From Holosporales bacterium (GTDB lineage Bacteria > Pseudomonadota > Alphaproteobacteria > RUG11792): a DNA stretch of 20,625 nucleotides. Below are positions 1 to 8,061 of this stretch, in pieces. The stretch's first letter is position 1. Each line of letters begins with the position of its first letter. A program made the translations under genes and the position numbers. The notes beneath the pieces were generated by a model. The model searched no databases and had not been told where the DNA came from. It worked only from the letters and a program-made list of their open reading frames with translations. Where the stretch lies: the NCBI GenBank assembly GCA_031275915.1, contig JAISOC010000098.1, forward strand, positions 1 to 20,625, given 5' to 3'.

Positions 1-115
<115 letters not shown>

Positions 116-121
116 TTTAAT

Positions 122-142
122 CCTCCTAAAAACAGAACTATA
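122..142 (-). promoter_or_regulatory. -10 box and strong Shine-Dalgarno for the polyglycine gene
   Basis: On the minus strand AGGAGG lies at 127-122, spaced six bases from ATG. A -10-like TATAGT lies at 142-137, about 22 bases before the start. No convincing -35 is seen at 17 bases. The leader also carries a perfect 10-base palindrome, GCGTATACGC, at 166-175. The ribosome site is solid; the promoter is tentative. Confidence 0.4.
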
Positions 143-271
143 TCACATGAGCGCATGCTTTTTTTGCGTATACGCCTATATTAATCGTATTCTGAAATCT
201 AACATCTTTGCAACAAATTAATGAAAATTTGCTGCAAAATTAATCTTTTCTTGCTGTAATTTTTGATTGCC

Positions 272-991
272 CTACATTGAAAAATCTTTTCCAAGGTACA
301 ATGCCCTGGACTCATTGTGTTGTAAAATCTCAGAGGCTTTACCATGAAATAGAATTTCTCCATTCACTATTATGTATCCTCTGTGAAGAACTGAAAGAGT
401 CTCCCTAACGTTATGGTCTGTGATAATTATACCAATGCCGATTTTATTCAGATTTCGTATGATTTCTGTGATATCCAAAACAGATATTGGATCAATCCCA
501 GAAAATGGTTCATCTAACATAAGAAAAACTGGATTGGCTGCTAGAGCTCTCGCTATTTCAACTTTCCTTTTTTCTCCTCCAGAAAGAGAAGTAGCCTTCG
601 ATTTACGTATTTTATCTATAGAGAACATAGATAACAACAGATCTAACTTTTCATTAATGGTGTTTTTGTCTTTGTATTTTAGTTCAAGAATGGCCTTGAT
701 ATTGTTCTCTACAGACAATCCCCTGAAAACAGATGAGTCCTGAGGAAGATATATTAATCCGTTCATAGCTCTGTTGTGCATTTGAGAATTCGTTATATCA
801 ACGTTATCTAGATAAATTGTTCCAGAATCAGCTGAAGTGATTCCTGCCAATATAGAGAAAAAAGTCGTTTTACCGGAACCATTTGGCCCCAAAATACCAA
901 TTATTTCATCTTTTCCAACAGAAATATCAATATTTTTTAAAATTTGTCTGTCACCAAATGATTTGCAAATTTTTTGTGCTGAAAAATACAA
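272..991 (-). CDS. lptB: LPS export ABC transporter ATP-binding protein LptB
   Basis: This is the cytoplasmic ATPase of the Lpt machine. It works as a dimer with LptF/LptG to extract lipopolysaccharide from the inner membrane and drive it across the periplasm. The 239 residues match the usual family length. Visible motifs are Walker A GPNGSGKTT (35-43), Q-loop Q84 in LPQDSSVFRGLSV, signature LSGGE (136-140), Walker B FLMLDE (156-161) and the switch histidine in TDHNVRETL (H193). The C-terminus, YLGKDF, is typical of LptB rather than of LivF-type ATPases. The start is TTG at 991; no ATG or GTG occurs between it and the in-frame stop at 1015-1013, and the N-terminus aligns with LptB length. No lptA or lptC is next to it. 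The family assignment is secure. Confidence 0.97.
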   Translation of the reverse strand: MYFSAQKICKSFGDRQILKNIDISVGKDEIIGILGPNGSGKTTFFSILAGITSADSGTIYLDNVDITNSQMHNRAMNGLIYLPQDSSVFRGLSVENNIKAILELKYKDKNTINEKLDLLLSMFSIDKIRKSKATSLSGGEKRKVEIARALAANPVFLMLDEPFSGIDPISVLDITEIIRNLNKIGIGIIITDHNVRETLSVLHRGYIIVNGEILFHGKASEILQHNESRALYLGKDFSM

Positions 992-1031
992 ACTTAATCT
1001 TCTAAATAGAAATCACATACGTTCTGAATTG

Positions 1032-1061
1032 TACCATATGTAGACGAAAGGGCGTCTGGTA
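1032..1061. other. imperfect hairpin between lptB and the next gene
   Basis: AGACG (1042-1046) pairs with CGTCT (1053-1057) across an AAAGGG loop. Flanking TACC and GGTA can extend the stem across a six-base bulge. It lies between divergent genes and has no T-run, so it is not an obvious terminator. Its function is unknown. Confidence 0.35.
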
Positions 1062-1093
1062 TATCTACAATCCGGAAATCTTAAATAAAAAGC

Positions 1094-1122
1094 TTGATAG
1101 CAGTAATAAATTAGATTAATCT
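1094..1122 (+). promoter_or_regulatory. possible promoter for the exported protein at 1165
   Basis: TTGATA (1094-1099, five of six against TTGACA) is followed after 17 bases by TAATCT (1117-1122). The -10 is weak and forms part of a perfect palindrome, AGATTAATCT (1113-1122), which could also be an operator. In AT-rich DNA such matches arise by chance. Confidence 0.3.
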
Positions 1123-1164
1123 CAGAGAGTACGCTGTATTGTTTTGCGTTTACGTGGTGAATAC

Positions 1165-1671
1165 GTGAATAAGGGTTTTGTTGTAATGGTAATAGTGGCA
1201 GGTTGTTCGATGAGTGTGTACGGAGCTGAAGAGCAGGCTGTGTCTTATCAAGAGGTGCCATTTCATCAAATTAAAGAAAAGCAAGAAAAAATAATTAGCC
1301 AAAAAATGATTAAGCAAGGGTTGTATGATGCAGCGATGGACAGGTATACAGCGGTGGATGGTGGTGTATTAGCCAAAGAAACAGCCACTTACATACAGAA
1401 TTTGCAAGATAATGATGGGAACAAGTTGATTAATTTGAAGACTCCGGAGACGTATATTGTCTCAATTCTGGAACTAGGGAAACGTTTAAACAATGCGTCC
1501 ATTTCTGATAGCGCAAAGATTTACATTTTGGAATACTTAATTGATACATCTGAACTTTCAAATGGAGAAACTCAATACACAGCAGTGGAAGGCTATCAGG
1601 ATGAAACGAATGTTATAGATGCAGCCAATGGAATTTTAAACAAGTATCGATCGACCAAACGAATAGAATAG
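1165..1671 (+). CDS. exported protein of unknown function
   Basis: I do not recognise this protein. I start it at GTG 1165, preceded by GGTGA at 1155-1159, because the product then opens with a compact Sec signal peptide (NKGFVVMVIVAGCSMSVYGA, then EEQ) with likely cleavage after VYGA. A TTG at 1144 would add seven residues in front. The mature part, about 145 residues, is hydrophilic and looks mostly helical. It has a Lys/Glu/Gln-rich first segment, no cysteines and no motif I can name. It is divergent from lptB. A second exported frame (1692) follows 20 bases later with a good ribosome site, so the two probably form an operon. A secreted host-interaction factor is only an inference from the signal peptide and the neighbourhood. 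Confidence 0.7.
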   Translation: MNKGFVVMVIVAGCSMSVYGAEEQAVSYQEVPFHQIKEKQEKIISQKMIKQGLYDAAMDRYTAVDGGVLAKETATYIQNLQDNDGNKLINLKTPETYIVSILELGKRLNNASISDSAKIYILEYLIDTSELSNGETQYTAVEGYQDETNVIDAANGILNKYRSTKRIE

Positions 1672-1691
1672 TAACAATGGGAGGATAACAA

Positions 1692-2091
1692 ATGAAACAA
1701 ATAGCAATACTAAGGGTGATGATAATTGTGGGGACAATGTTGAGCTGTGGCCACATAACTGAGGCATATAGCGTAGGAACGATTTGGAACACTTGGGATA
1801 AAGTTTTGGATGGGATGCCACTACATCCTGAGGGAAGCATTGGAGCCTATAACAACGGTTGCTGATTTGAATAAGAGAAGATCAGATGCAAAAGGTCAAA
1901 CATTAGCCAGTCATATCGTGACAAATCACGGGTGGAATTCCTTAGAAGAAACAGTTCAAATGATTCAAAATGTTAAAGATGGTAATTACAGAAACATACA
2001 TTATGGACTTAGTGCCGATGAAACACTTTTGGCATACGCTGTTAAAATGAACGATGGTAAGTACCTTCACATTCACATGACAAGCGACTGA
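1692..2091 (+). pseudogene. frameshifted exported protein, possibly a small nuclease-like domain
   Basis: ATG at 1692 follows GGGAGG with good spacing and opens a signal peptide (MKQIAILRVMIIVGTMLSCG). That frame stops at TGA 1863-1865 after 57 codons. A +1 frame, open to TGA 2089-2091, carries a compact domain: KGQTLASHIVTNHGWNSLEE, then a helix, GNYRNIHYGLS, and a terminal GKYLHIHMTSD. Signal peptide and domain sit in different frames, so the simplest reading is one exported protein broken by a single-base change between about 1810 and 1863. Programmed frameshifting or a sequencing error would look the same. The HIVTNHGW motif with later beta strands faintly resembles barnase/EndoU/colicin/RelE (BECR)-fold nucleases, but I cannot confirm this. 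Confidence 0.5.
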
Positions 2092-2199
2092 CAACCACGT
2101 GCTCCACTAAATTCGCACTATCAGGCAGAAACGTGCATAGTTACGATATTTTACAGCGGATACAGGTAAGAACACATCATTCTATCTTCAGAAACTCAA

Positions 2200-2229
2200 T
2201 ACACAAATTTGGTGAGATCGTACTATAAT
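2200..2229 (+). promoter_or_regulatory. promoter-like sequence abutting the S41 protease start
   Basis: A perfect TATAAT lies at 2224-2229, with a poor -35 (TACACA at 2200-2205, 18-base spacing). Initiation about seven bases downstream would fall on the ATG at 2236, implying a leaderless or nearly leaderless message. No Shine-Dalgarno sequence precedes that ATG. Confidence 0.4.
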
Positions 2230-2235
2230 ATTTGT

Positions 2236-3426
2236 ATGAGCAATATTGCAAAGACATGCTTTTTATCATTATTGATCTTTTTTTCTGCATGCGAAAAGGA
2301 TGAAGAAAAAAAAGAAGAAGGAGTTCAATCAATTGAAGCTCAACCGATTAATAATTTAATAAAGGAAGTAATAGAGGAAATTAACAATAACTATGCTGAC
2401 AGCATAACAAAAGAAAAACTTGAGAAAGGGGCTATCAACGGAATGCTGGCTGTTCTTGATGAACATTCTGTATACATCAATCAAGAAGAATTTGAGGCAT
2501 TTAATCAGACAACGAGAGGGACATATCTTGGAATAGGAATTGAGATTAAACATTCAAAAGAAGGAGCAGAGGTTGTGTCTGTTATAGAAGATAGTCCGGC
2601 TTTTGATGCTGGATTAAAGGCCGCTGATGTTATCACACACATAGATAAGAAAGAAGTAAAAAAAATGCAGGCTAAGGAATTGTACTCTAGGCTTAGTTCA
2701 GATACTGCTCTTAAAATTGTTTTATCTATTCTACGTAACAAAACAGAGACCTTTGATATTAGTTTGAAAAAATCTGTGATACAAATGCAGACAGTGAAGA
2801 CAGAATTTATTGATGACATAGCAGTAGTAAAAATAAATTACTTCAACGAAAACACAGTAACATCTATGAATTCTGCTTTAAAAGATGTAAAAAAACACAA
2901 AGCAAAGGGGATAATACTTGATCTCAGGAACAATCCAGGAGGAATACTAGATCAAGCCATAGAGGTAGCTGACATGTTTCTCGATGCCAACAAAGTTATC
3001 ATTGAATTTAGATCAAAAAATACTGAAGAATCGAAGACAGTTTTTTCGAAAAAAGGTAATTTAGCAAAAGGATTACCAATGATTATTTTAATAGACAAGA
3101 ATACAGCTTCTGGAGCAGAGCTGGTTGCTTCTGCCCTCGGAGAAAATAAGAGAGCAATAATTCTTGGATTAAGATCATATGGTAAAGGATCATTGCAAAC
3201 TGTGATACCAATTCCAGGAAAAGGGGCAATTAAACTTACAACAGCCTTTTTATATACAGCTAGCGGAAGTAAATTAAACAACAATGGAATAATGCCTGAC
3301 ATATTAGTAGAACAATCAGAAGCAGAAACTTTAATTCAAAGAGCTATTGATCTGTTACATGGTATTTTTGCTCTTGGAAATGGCAAAGAACAGCAAGCAG
3401 CACTAATGTCGTTAACAAATTATTAA
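2236..3426 (+). CDS. CtpA-type S41 carboxy-terminal processing protease, lipoprotein
   Basis: This is a serine protease of family S41 (CtpA/Prc), which trims or degrades envelope proteins from their C-termini in the periplasm. I start it at ATG 2236, giving 396 residues. The N-terminus is then a lipoprotein signal ending FFSAC (C19), followed by a Lys/Glu-rich tether, so the enzyme is probably lipid-anchored. A TTG at 2209 would spoil that signal. A PDZ domain lies around 96-168 (GTYLGIGIEI, SPAFDAGL). The protease core has LDLRNNPGG (228-236), nucleophile S292 in NTASGAE, and general base K317 in SYGKGSLQT. Length and order match the family, and the catalytic dyad is intact. It sits among exported unknowns that might be substrates; that link is inference. 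Confidence 0.92.
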   Translation: MSNIAKTCFLSLLIFFSACEKDEEKKEEGVQSIEAQPINNLIKEVIEEINNNYADSITKEKLEKGAINGMLAVLDEHSVYINQEEFEAFNQTTRGTYLGIGIEIKHSKEGAEVVSVIEDSPAFDAGLKAADVITHIDKKEVKKMQAKELYSRLSSDTALKIVLSILRNKTETFDISLKKSVIQMQTVKTEFIDDIAVVKINYFNENTVTSMNSALKDVKKHKAKGIILDLRNNPGGILDQAIEVADMFLDANKVIIEFRSKNTEESKTVFSKKGNLAKGLPMIILIDKNTASGAELVASALGENKRAIILGLRSYGKGSLQTVIPIPGKGAIKLTTAFLYTASGSKLNNNGIMPDILVEQSEAETLIQRAIDLLHGIFALGNGKEQQAALMSLTNY

Positions 3427-3430
3427 CAAT

Positions 3431-3458
3431 TTGTGCATAGAATCTGAATTTAGATAAT
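3431..3458 (+). promoter_or_regulatory. putative sigma-70-type promoter
   Basis: TTGTGC (3431-3436) and GATAAT (3453-3458), 16 bases apart, lie just after the protease stop. Transcription would start near 3465 and read into the small exported basic protein at 3480. Confidence 0.45.
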
Positions 3459-3479
3459 CTGATTGAAAATATATATATC

Positions 3480-3710
3480 TTGGCATTATTGAATCGCTAT
3501 TGCGTTGTCCTTATTTTAATATTTTTGTATTTTGCCGAAGCAAGTGGGCAAAGTGAAAACTTCAATTTCACGGATGTTAAAGTAAGCTGCGCCTGTAAAA
3601 AAAAACACAAGAAAAAAAGTCACAAATACAAACAAAGAAAAAGACTCGCAAAATGGTTCATATCTGTTGGAATTCCACCCCCTCCAAAGAAAATTCCTCT
3701 TATAGATTGA
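3480..3710 (+). CDS. small exported lysine-rich protein, unknown
   Basis: This is a 76-residue frame with a TTG start at 3480; a second TTG at 3489 is equally possible. The N-terminus is a strong signal peptide (NRYCVVLILIFLYF, then AEASGQ), with likely cleavage near ASGQ. The mature part, about 50 residues, contains a CAC cysteine pair. A very basic stretch follows (KKKHKKKSHKYKQRKR) and then a proline cluster ending IPPPPKKIPLID. Such a short basic exported peptide could bind nucleic acid, phosphate groups or membranes, but no family is recognised. A plausible promoter precedes it and no classical ribosome site is visible. The coding call rests on the clean signal peptide. Confidence 0.5.
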   Translation: MALLNRYCVVLILIFLYFAEASGQSENFNFTDVKVSCACKKKHKKKSHKYKQRKRLAKWFISVGIPPPPKKIPLID

Positions 3711-3833
3711 TACATAATACTTGTTGATAAAACATGAAAAATTACCACAAAGTAGCTACTAGGAATATTATTTATTTTTATAGCAAAATCAAGTAATATG
3801 AAATGGTAGTAAGTTGTTTTTGAAAGTAATTTT

Positions 3834-4358
3834 ATGTCGGCGATTGTTCGAATATTGATATTAATAGGCATTATTGGAAGTAATGTCGCTGTTTGTAGTT
3901 ATGACATGATTTACAAGGAATATGTAAAACTTTTAAAAGAAAATAAACAAATACGCAATGTGGTAAGTGTTGAAAATATTATTCACTTAGAGAATACTGA
4001 ATCTACAAAAACAAACAAGTATCCCAATCAATTTAGTGTTTCCCCAAAATTTTCAACAAATTCTAGCAACTCAATCTCAGATCCTGGTGAAGAATTAATA
4101 ACTCAAGATCCACAGTATGCGTTTGACGAACTTTGCACGCCAGAACACGAAGTAGGCAAATTGTTAAGACAATGGGTTGATACTGGGAAAAAACCGTCAC
4201 AAAACACACTACAAAAGGTAAAAAAATATATGCAAAAAAATAGATTTAAGTTCAACTCAATTTACGGAATGCTTACAAGGCATGTAGATAAAGAGCATAA
4301 AAAAGATTCAGAAATGCATAAACGTGCTCGTGATGTAGCATGTGAGGTAACAAAATGA
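3834..4358 (+). CDS. exported protein of unknown function
   Basis: The product is 174 residues from ATG 3834, preceded by a weak GAAAG ribosome site. Residues 1-21 form a signal peptide (VRILILIGIIGSNVAVCS). The mature protein has a Ser/Asn/Thr-rich, probably disordered middle and a basic, helical C-terminal third (LRQWVDTGKKPSQNTLQK onward). Its histidines and cysteines form no motif that I recognise. Its stop overlaps the next start in an ATGA arrangement (4355-4358), so translation of the two exported proteins is probably coupled and they may act together. The function is unknown. Confidence 0.68.
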   Translation: MSAIVRILILIGIIGSNVAVCSYDMIYKEYVKLLKENKQIRNVVSVENIIHLENTESTKTNKYPNQFSVSPKFSTNSSNSISDPGEELITQDPQYAFDELCTPEHEVGKLLRQWVDTGKKPSQNTLQKVKKYMQKNRFKFNSIYGMLTRHVDKEHKKDSEMHKRARDVACEVTK

Positions 4359-5263
4359 AGAATTTACTTAGGGTGCAAATAATAGTGTTTGGAATGATGA
4401 GTTATGGTGTTTGGGGAGCAAATTTGTACGTTGGCAATCAGACCCTAGTTCATTACTACGATTGCAAAAATGGATGTTGGACTACTAGCAAGTGTGTAAA
4501 TACACAAAATTATGTCTTGAAAAATACAAACCCAACAGAACTTACTACAGCTATCCTAATGTCTCATTTGTTGCAGATTCAAGCAACGGACCGACTTCGA
4601 GAAGTGATGAGGCTCATATTAGCTCAAGATGATAATCGTGGTAGTGGACATAACAACGCGTCAAATTCATCTGCCGATTACATGGAGAACAAAGTTAATG
4701 ACATACCTCAGGTTTGTTTAGATCTTAAGAATCATATTTTTTATCACGGACATTTAGGATATTTCCCGCTTGTTAAGCCCAATGATCTACTGGAAGATAT
4801 GGTGAATACAACATCAAAAAGAGGGATTTTTAGGATAAGTAACGACATTGTATCGAGGTTAAACTTACAAGTGATAACTAGTACAGGAGAGTACGCGTGT
4901 ATGTATCTGCACCTCCTTCCCACAATACAACCAACTATAGTTGGCTTTGCTGTAGATCCGTTATATGAATATGTACAATATTTGCCAACTCTTTCATTTG
5001 CAACTAACCTGCTTTTAGGTGTTTTATTCACTAGCATCAATATACAACAGGTAAACATAAATCTTGATCCGAACAATAACAATAAAATCATAATGGAATT
5101 TCTATGGACTGGCGGAAATATACCATACTCTACCCAACCAAATGTCGCGATTGGTGTAACTGAGTTAGGGCCAACAACAAAGATCAGAGCTATAATTGAA
5201 GTTCATTATGGAACAATAAAGATCTCATCAATATATCCAATTGCAAATCAAGTGCATCACTAA
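4355..5263 (+). CDS. exported cysteine-containing protein of unknown function
   Basis: The product is 302 residues from ATG 4355, overlapping the previous gene by four bases. The signal peptide is MKNLLRVQIIVFGMMSYGVWGA, and the mature protein starts near NLYVG. An early cysteine cluster (YYDCKNGCWTTSKCV) suggests disulfides outside the cytoplasm. The middle contains an Asn/Ser-rich linker, and the C-terminal half is rich in beta-prone hydrophobic strands (FATNLLLGVLFTSINI, KIIMEFLWTGG). I see no catalytic motif. The size, signal peptide and coupling to the upstream exported gene suggest a secreted or outer-surface protein, possibly a host-directed effector; that is inference only. Confidence 0.72.
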   Translation: MKNLLRVQIIVFGMMSYGVWGANLYVGNQTLVHYYDCKNGCWTTSKCVNTQNYVLKNTNPTELTTAILMSHLLQIQATDRLREVMRLILAQDDNRGSGHNNASNSSADYMENKVNDIPQVCLDLKNHIFYHGHLGYFPLVKPNDLLEDMVNTTSKRGIFRISNDIVSRLNLQVITSTGEYACMYLHLLPTIQPTIVGFAVDPLYEYVQYLPTLSFATNLLLGVLFTSINIQQVNINLDPNNNNKIIMEFLWTGGNIPYSTQPNVAIGVTELGPTTKIRAIIEVHYGTIKISSIYPIANQVHH

Positions 5264-5334
5264 ATTGCCTACCTAATCAAAACCAGTGGCAAACACTTAA
5301 ATTTGCAGTTATAACATGAACTAAAGCACTGAGG

Positions 5335-6000
5335 TTGGTTGTATATATTTTGAGTAGTTTAATAGAAAAAAGCATTGGATATGCTTTTAAGAACAAGGAT
5401 TTGTTGGCATGTGCGTTATTACATTCGAGTGTCCAATATAAGGGGAAAGAGTTTGAGAGATTGGAATTTCTCGGAGATAGAGTATTGGGGCTCGTTATAG
5501 CTGAAGCTATCTATAAAACCAAGAGAGACAGCAATGAGGGAAGGTTAGCCAAAATCCTAGCTAATTTAGTAAGTAGTCACTCATGTGGAACAATTGCTAT
5601 TACTGTTGGAATCGATAAATGCATAGAAACAGCTAATAACACAATCTTGAGAACCAATAAAACTGTGCTTGCTGATGCTATGGAAGCTGTAATAGGAGCT
5701 ATTTTTATCGACAGCGATTTTATGAATTCCAAAAAAGTGGTCCTAAAATTGTGGGAAGAATTAATACAGAAAGAAGACATAACGGATTCCAAAACTCAAT
5801 TACAGGAGATTTCACAAAACAAAGATAAATTAACACCTGATTATGTTGTAATTTCAAAGGATGGATCTGATCACGATCCCCGTTTTACTGTGGAAGTCAG
5901 AACTCTCGGGTTAACTGCTATTGGCACTGGGAAATCTAAAAAAATGGCAGAAACAGAAGCAGCAAGGAAAATGCTAAAAATTTTGCAGGAACAATTGTAA
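5335..6000 (+). CDS. rnc: ribonuclease III
   Basis: This is a double-strand-specific endoribonuclease that processes rRNA precursors and structured mRNAs as a homodimer. The 221 residues match the family. The signature ERLEFLGDRVLG (41-52) carries E44 and D48, and ADAMEAVIGA carries D114 and E117, so all four metal-binding acidic residues are present. A C-terminal double-stranded RNA-binding domain spans about 151-219 (DSKTQLQEI through TEAARKMLKIL). The start is taken as TTG 5335 because that N-terminus has the usual length before SIGYAF; TTG 5350 is the alternative. Neither has a well-placed ribosome site. A weak promoter-like pair (TGGCAA 5287-5292, TATAAC 5310-5315) lies upstream. The gene converges on eno, with 24 bases between the stops. 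Confidence 0.95.
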   Translation: MVVYILSSLIEKSIGYAFKNKDLLACALLHSSVQYKGKEFERLEFLGDRVLGLVIAEAIYKTKRDSNEGRLAKILANLVSSHSCGTIAITVGIDKCIETANNTILRTNKTVLADAMEAVIGAIFIDSDFMNSKKVVLKLWEELIQKEDITDSKTQLQEISQNKDKLTPDYVVISKDGSDHDPRFTVEVRTLGLTAIGTGKSKKMAETEAARKMLKILQEQL

Positions 6001-6024
6001 ATACAACCACAGTTTCATGTTTAA

Positions 6025-7263
6025 TCAAAATTCCAACTCAATTCTCATTAGCCTATTATATTTTGCGATCCTTTCGCCTCTGGAAGGAGCTCCAGTCTTT
6101 ATATATTGAGCATTTATCCCAACAGATATATCAGAGATCGTTGTATCGCAAGTCTCTCCAGATCTATGAGAAATTACAATGTTATATCCATTCTCTTTGG
6201 CACATCTGATAGTTTCCAAAGTTTCCGTAAGAGTTCCTATTTGATTTGGTTTTATAAGTATTGCATTTGAAGATCCATTTTCTATTCCCCTTAACAATCT
6301 TTTTTTATTTGTGACATATAAATCATCTCCAACTATTTGAATTTTCTCTCCTAGATTTTTAGTCATTGAAGTCCAGGCATCCCAGTCCTCTTCGTGAAGA
6401 GGATCCTCTATAGATATTATTGGATACTCATTAACTAAATTTTTATAGAAACTTATCATTTCTTCTGATGTTTTTTGACTTCCCTCTATTTCATATATTT
6501 CATCTTTATATAATTCAGAAGCAGCCACATCCATCGCTATAGAAACATCATCTCCTGGAATGTATCCTGAAGCTTCTATTGCTTTTATCACATAATCCAG
6601 AGCCTCTGTTGTTGAGCATAAATTCGGAGCTACTCCTCCTTCATCTCCAACATTTGTATTATGTCCCTCAGATTTTAAGATTCTTTTGAGATTGTGGTAT
6701 ACAGTTGCGCAAATCAGCACATATTCCTTAAAACTAGCCTTTTTTGAAGGTACTATCATAAATTCTTGCACATCTATCCTATTATCAGCGTGAACTCCAC
6801 CATTAAGTATGTTCATCATAGGTTTTGGAGTCCCCATGTCACTCGATCCAAATATTTGATTTATATATCGGTAAAGAGGAATTTTTTGAAAACTAGCCAT
6901 TGCATAAGCATAAGCTAAACTAACAGAAAGAATGGCATTTGCTCCAAGATTAGATTTATTTTCGGTTCCGTCCATATCGATCATTTTTTGATCTATATTT
7001 TTCTGTTCTGATGCACTTTTCCCAATAAATTCTCTAGCTATAATTTCATTTACATTTTCAACAGCCCGCAAGACACCCTTTCCAAAATATCTATTCTTGT
7101 CATTGTCTCTCAATTCACAGGCCTCAAAAGAACCAGTAGATGCTCCAGATGGAACAGAAGCTATTCCAATATCTCCTGATTCCAAAATCATTTCAGTTTC
7201 AATAGTTGGATATCCTCTGGAATCTAAAATCTCCCTTGCTCTTATACTTCTGATATTTGACAT
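6025..7263 (-). CDS. eno: enolase
   Basis: This glycolytic enzyme interconverts 2-phosphoglycerate and phosphoenolpyruvate with Mg2+. I start it at ATG 7263 (412 residues), which gives the canonical N-terminus [17 protein letters not shown]; a TTG at 7272 would add three residues. Catalytic and metal residues are in place: E167 in DVQEFMI, E208 in NVGDEGG, D245 in AMDVAASE, E286 in [12 protein letters not shown]313 in [10 protein letters not shown]338 in LIKPNQIG, H366-R367-S368, and K389 in [12 protein letters not shown]. The protein is slightly short for the family (about 425-430). Two usually conserved positions differ: DSRGNPT reads DSRGYPT, and SGETED reads SGETCD (C372). Neither is a known catalytic residue. 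Confidence 0.96.
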   Translation of the reverse strand: MSNIRSIRAREILDSRGYPTIETEMILESGDIGIASVPSGASTGSFEACELRDNDKNRYFGKGVLRAVENVNEIIAREFIGKSASEQKNIDQKMIDMDGTENKSNLGANAILSVSLAYAYAMASFQKIPLYRYINQIFGSSDMGTPKPMMNILNGGVHADNRIDVQEFMIVPSKKASFKEYVLICATVYHNLKRILKSEGHNTNVGDEGGVAPNLCSTTEALDYVIKAIEASGYIPGDDVSIAMDVAASELYKDEIYEIEGSQKTSEEMISFYKNLVNEYPIISIEDPLHEEDWDAWTSMTKNLGEKIQIVGDDLYVTNKKRLLRGIENGSSNAILIKPNQIGTLTETLETIRCAKENGYNIVISHRSGETCDTTISDISVGINAQYIKTGAPSRGERIAKYNRLMRIELEF

Positions 7264-7273
7264 ACTCTTCAAA

Positions 7274-7330
7274 AATTATATGAGATTTATGCCAAAGATT
7301 ATAGACATAGTTAAGTTTTTTTGCTAGTAT
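7274..7330. promoter_or_regulatory. divergent promoter region between eno and the 7366 gene
   Basis: On the plus strand TAGACA (7302-7307) and TAGTAT (7325-7330) are 17 bases apart and point to the exported protein at 7366. On the minus strand two TATAAT boxes (7303-7298 and 7279-7274) point to eno. The first overlaps the plus-strand -35, so the two directions may compete for polymerase. None has a strong partner hexamer. Confidence 0.35.
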
Positions 7331-7365
7331 GAAGGCGTATACAGAGTAAAAGCGGAGGATTTACT

Positions 7366-8061
7366 ATGAAAAAAATTATTATGATTGCTGCGATATTGGC
7401 AGTGGCAGATGCTGGGTACTGCGAGTATTCTGCAGATAATTCTATTGATAATTCAAACAACAGTGTTGAAGAAAACACCGAAGGAGACGCCGTAAAAGAA
7501 ATCATAAAGCAAGAAATTCCATATGCAAATGATGAACAACTCAGCAGAATAGAAGAAAAGTTGCTTCCAGAAGAAGTTAAGGTGTCTTCGTGTGAAGTTG
7601 ATCCATTAAACTGTAATGGCAAGATCCTTGTGGTACAATACCCCGACGGTCCTGATGGAATAGAACAAGAATGCGATCAGGAATTTTTAAAACAGGCGAA
7701 AAAAGTGATAGAAATAGTGAAAAGTGGAGCAAATATTCCATACATTATCATAGAATTGCCGAAAGATGCTGGAGCTCTTCAGACCAATTCGGTATTAGCC
7801 TTGTTCAGAAATCTCCTCAGTGATGGTCAAGTTAACATCCCAATTGTCCTCAGATGGTCTGATCATTATTGCGCTCACGAAGAACACACCACACAAACCG
7901 ATGATGGTTTTCAAAAATCGTCAACTTCAGTGACAATTGAACCAAACAGCTATGAGCGGGTATATTATAATGAGCAATATTCATCAAACAACGGAGAGAC
8001 ATCTTCACCTGAGACAAGCAATGTACAAAACTATGAGAATCAGTCTCAACCAGCAGGGTAA
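7366..8061 (+). CDS. exported acidic protein of unknown function
   Basis: ATG 7366 follows GGAGG at ideal spacing, making this one of the best starts in the window. The 231-residue product has a signal peptide (MKKIIMIAAILAVADAGYC, then EYS). An acidic Asn/Ser/Asp-rich segment follows, then a central folded part (GKILVVQYPDGPDGIEQE, IPYIIIELPKDAGALQ, VNIPIVLRWSDHYC) with an alternating strand-helix character and a few cysteines. The C-terminal tail is low-complexity and rich in Ser, Thr, Asn, Glu and Gln. No family is recognised. Its 3' end overlaps the ybeY start by about 41 bases in another frame, so it heads the ybeY-corC-polA-prenyl synthase operon, an odd place for an exported accessory gene. 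Confidence 0.75.
   Translation: MKKIIMIAAILAVADAGYCEYSADNSIDNSNNSVEENTEGDAVKEIIKQEIPYANDEQLSRIEEKLLPEEVKVSSCEVDPLNCNGKILVVQYPDGPDGIEQECDQEFLKQAKKVIEIVKSGANIPYIIIELPKDAGALQTNSVLALFRNLLSDGQVNIPIVLRWSDHYCAHEEHTTQTDDGFQKSSTSVTIEPNSYERVYYNEQYSSNNGETSSPETSNVQNYENQSQPAG

Noticed and set aside
420..743. Plus-strand open frame antisense to lptB
   Set aside because: It is the complement of a well-supported ABC ATPase, with no ribosome site or recognisable protein.
1860..1866. TGA read as tryptophan to rescue the 1692 frame
   Set aside because: The frame meets another stop (TAA) soon after, and TGA ends several clear genes here, including rnc's neighbour eno and the polA fragment.
3751..3760. AGTAGCTACT palindrome followed by T-rich DNA as a terminator
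   Set aside because: A perfect ten-base palindrome leaves no loop for a stable hairpin, and T-rich stretches are frequent here.
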